Assembly (NCBI RefSeq): GCF_023035875.1
Contig: NZ_CP075392.1
Span: forward strand, 1 to 24,508
Source of the DNA: Borrelia puertoricensis
Lineage (GTDB): Bacteria > Spirochaetota > Spirochaetia > Borreliales > Borreliaceae
DNA length: 24,508 bases
Direction: 5' to 3'
Every line of letters starts with the position of its first letter. Within the stretch, counting starts at the first letter, position 1. Of this stretch, positions 22,940 to 24,508 are shown one piece after another. The notes beneath the pieces were generated by a model. The model saw only the letters and a program-made list of their open reading frames with translations. It was not told the DNA's origin and made no database searches. A program made the translations under genes and the position numbers.

Positions 22940-23764
22940 TTGAATACTGATATTGAGAGAGAAGATTTATTAAATAAAGAATATAAAGTTTTAGATAAAG
23001 GATTTATCAAACTTGTTGATTATATGGGTAGTGATAAGAGAATATTGAATGCAGCAAGGATTTCATATCGAGGTGAGAGCATTAGGAGGACAGATGATGA
23101 GCTTATAGATTATTTAGTTAGAAATGAGCATACAAGTCCATTTGAACAAGTGGTTTTTACATTTTATATTAAGGCTCCTATATTTGTTGCAAGACAATGG
23201 ATGAGACATAGAACAGCAAGAATTAATGAAGTATCTGGTTCATATAGTTTTCTTAGAGAAGAGTTTTATGTGCCTTTAGAGGAGGATCTAAAAATACAAA
23301 ATATTGAGAGTAATCAAATTGAAGCTAATTTTGCAAAGAATGTGTTAAGTGATTTAAGAGAGAGTCAAAAAACTTGTTACAAGTTATATCAAGATATGAT
23401 AAATAGTAATGTTTCAAAAGAAGTTTCTAGAATAGCTTTACCTTTAAGCTTGTATACTGAATGGTATTGGCAGATTGATTTAAATAATCTTTTTCATTTT
23501 ATCAAATTAAGGTTGGCATTAAATGAATCGAAAGAGGTTAGTGAAAATTCATCAAAAGAGATGAGTGAATATGCCAAAATATTGCTTGATGTTATTGAAA
23601 AGCTTGTGCCTATTGCTACTAAAAGTTTTAAGAATCATATCTTAAAAGGGTGTAGGTTGTCTTATGAAGAGATAATAGCTATTTCTGGTGCATTAAATAT
23701 TAGTAAACTCAAATTGGATGATAAGGCATTAAATAGATTAAAAGATAAGCTTAATATTAAATAA
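22940..23764 (+). CDS. thyX: FAD-dependent thymidylate synthase ThyX
   Basis: A 274-residue ThyX. It makes dTMP from dUMP using methylene-tetrahydrofolate and NAD(P)H with bound FAD, in the cytoplasm. The signature RHRX7S is present (R89-H90-R91, S99 in the segment RHRTARINEVS). The upstream NEHTSPFEQ (62-70) and the downstream SRIALPLSLYTEWYW (about 170) segments are also conserved. The start is TTG at 22940, with TTGAGG about 11 bases before it; the next in-frame Met is about residue 29 and would lose conserved sequence. Borrelia species carry thyX on plasmids (BBA76 on lp54 in B. burgdorferi), so a plasmid place is normal for the genus. The left arm retains only a decayed 5' fragment, so this is the only working copy in the window. 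Confidence 0.95.
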   Translation: MNTDIEREDLLNKEYKVLDKGFIKLVDYMGSDKRILNAARISYRGESIRRTDDELIDYLVRNEHTSPFEQVVFTFYIKAPIFVARQWMRHRTARINEVSGSYSFLREEFYVPLEEDLKIQNIESNQIEANFAKNVLSDLRESQKTCYKLYQDMINSNVSKEVSRIALPLSLYTEWYWQIDLNNLFHFIKLRLALNESKEVSENSSKEMSEYAKILLDVIEKLVPIATKSFKNHILKGCRLSYEEIIAISGALNISKLKLDDKALNRLKDKLNIK

Positions 23765-23782
23765 TAAAAATAAAGTTTTTCT

Positions 23783-23809
23783 ATTATTCTGTTGAATAAC
23801 AGTAATAAT
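23783..23809 (+). terminator. Weak hairpin after thyX
   Basis: ATTATTCTGTT (23783-23793) pairs with AACAGTAATAAT (23798-23809) with one bulged base and a 4-base loop. There is no strong T run, so termination is uncertain. Confidence 0.35.
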
Positions 23810-23846
23810 GAGATATACTTTATAAAAAGTAAGTTGATGTTGGATT

Positions 23847-24443
23847 TTGTGTGTGAGAGAGAAGATAAATTTTATATATAGAATTGTATTTATATTTTGT
23901 ATAATTTGTTTTGTAAGTTGTGAATTATTTAAAAATTCTGATAATAAAGGTGATTTATTTCAAAATCTAGGGCATGTTAATTTAAAGTCAGATTGGAGAG
24001 ATAATCTTAAGCTTAATAAAGAAGAGTTTGATACATTAACTTTTTTTGTTAATGCGTTAAAAAATGAATTACCTAAGGGTGGTTCAAGTCATTTTGATAT
24101 TTATTTACAAGGAGATGTATCTAAAATAGAGGGATATATTAAAAGGTTTTTATTAAAACTGAATGATAAGGGAAAAGTTAAAGAATTACTTAAGCATATT
24201 AAATATGGCAAAGATAATCCACTTAATATAGAGGGTAGAGATGAAAAGCTTAATATAGATGCAAAAGATTATTATAAAATAGAGAAAAGACTCACTGATG
24301 TTTTTGATAATTATTTTATGTTTTTAAATCCTCCTAGTTCTCCTTCAGGACCACCTCCTCTTATTGAAAACGATCCTGAAGAGAAAGTATTTGAATCAAT
24401 TAAAAAAGTGTGTTATGAGCATAGACATAGAAATAAAAACTAA
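23847..24443 (+). CDS. Putative surface lipoprotein of unknown family
   Basis: About 198 residues. A hydrophobic signal peptide (IVFIFCIICFVSC) puts the lipobox Cys at about residue 25, then CELFKNSDNKGDLF. The rest is charged and helical: SDWRDNLKLNKEEFDTLTFF, FVNALKNELPKGG, LLKHIKYGKDNPLNI. Near the end is a proline-rich NPPSSPSGPPPL stretch (about 168-180). The start is not settled: TTG at 23847 and GTG at 23853 are both in frame and neither has a good ribosome-binding site; no ATG is suitably placed. It follows thyX on the same strand with an 82-base gap. I do not recognise the family. Size, lipobox and composition fit an outer-surface lipoprotein. Confidence 0.68.
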   Translation: MCVREKINFIYRIVFIFCIICFVSCELFKNSDNKGDLFQNLGHVNLKSDWRDNLKLNKEEFDTLTFFVNALKNELPKGGSSHFDIYLQGDVSKIEGYIKRFLLKLNDKGKVKELLKHIKYGKDNPLNIEGRDEKLNIDAKDYYKIEKRLTDVFDNYFMFLNPPSSPSGPPPLIENDPEEKVFESIKKVCYEHRHRNKN

Positions 24444-24477
24444 ATCGTACAGAATGAGATTTTTAAGATTAGCTTAA

Positions 24478-24508
24478 CTAGTATTTTATACTATTAAAAA
24501 CTAAACTA
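24478..24508. other. Telomere-like sequence at the right end
   Basis: Read inward from the last base, the minus strand starts TAGTTTAGTTTTTAATAGTA and contains TAGTATA at positions 16-22 (24487-24493). TAGTATA near the end of an AT-rich tract is the conserved box 3 of Borrelia hairpin telomeres, recognised by the ResT telomere resolvase. The spacing is plausible, but the terminal bases may be incomplete. The left window end shows no such box. Confidence 0.4.

Larger units (their letters stand above)
21385..23165 (+). repeat. Inverted duplication, outer block, right arm
   Basis: The vlp downstream block, the intergenic region, the P35-type gene, its hairpin and the first part of thyX match the minus-strand interval about 5635-7240. 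In the left arm the P35-type gene is broken and thyX is cut and decayed. The right arm is intact and continues through all of thyX. Confidence 0.85.

Noticed and set aside
1..24508. tRNA, rRNA or insertion sequences
   Set aside because: No cloverleaf-like segment, rRNA stretch, transposase frame or IS-type terminal repeats were recognised on either strand.

Overview
The window looks like part or all of a linear plasmid of a relapsing-fever Borrelia. The evidence is the very AT-rich DNA, the Borrelia-specific plasmid maintenance set (PF57/62, PF50, PF32/ParA, PF49), variable large and small lipoprotein genes (vlp and vsp, together vmp), bdr, mlp, a BBK32/CihC-like lipoprotein, P35-type lipoproteins and plasmid-borne thyX. 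The species cannot be fixed from sequence alone. Calls rest on recognised protein families and on direct comparison of segments within the window; no database was searched.

Layout. 1-2700 is mostly decayed: a frameshifted lipoprotein gene (311-1340), a worn vlp fragment (about 1450-1690, minus) and scraps of another lipoprotein. 2770-5099 (minus) holds two intact surface lipoprotein genes, BBK32/CihC-like and P35-like. 5635-10140 (minus) is one arm of a large inverted duplication: thyX fragment, broken P35-like gene, silent frameshifted vlp, an intact promoter-bearing vlp, and bdr. 10343-16568 is the core: mlp, a decayed DUF244/YqaJ-type exonuclease gene (minus), the four-gene maintenance operon (plus), a decayed short bdr, and a decayed ERF annealing-protein gene. 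16593-17549 is a silent vlp cassette. 17725-23165 (plus) is the other arm: bdr, an intact promoter-bearing vsp, two silent vlp cassettes, an intact P35-like gene and intact thyX. A further lipoprotein gene follows, and the last bases carry a telomere-like motif.

How it works together. The left vlp and the right vsp have almost the same promoter, leader and ribosome-binding site, so the window holds two potential vmp expression sites facing away from the core. The silent vlp cassettes keep homology to the expressed genes at the lipobox end and carry a common downstream hairpin block. That is the architecture used by relapsing-fever Borrelia for antigenic variation by gene conversion. The maintenance operon would keep the plasmid. 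ThyX would supply dTMP, and the other lipoproteins are probable host-interaction surface proteins.

The most unusual points are the imperfect inverted duplication around the maintenance core, with two outward-facing vmp expression sites carrying different gene classes (vlp versus vsp), and the paired remains of a phage-type exonuclease and single-strand annealing protein on either side of the maintenance operon, both led by the same short sequence that precedes PF57/62.
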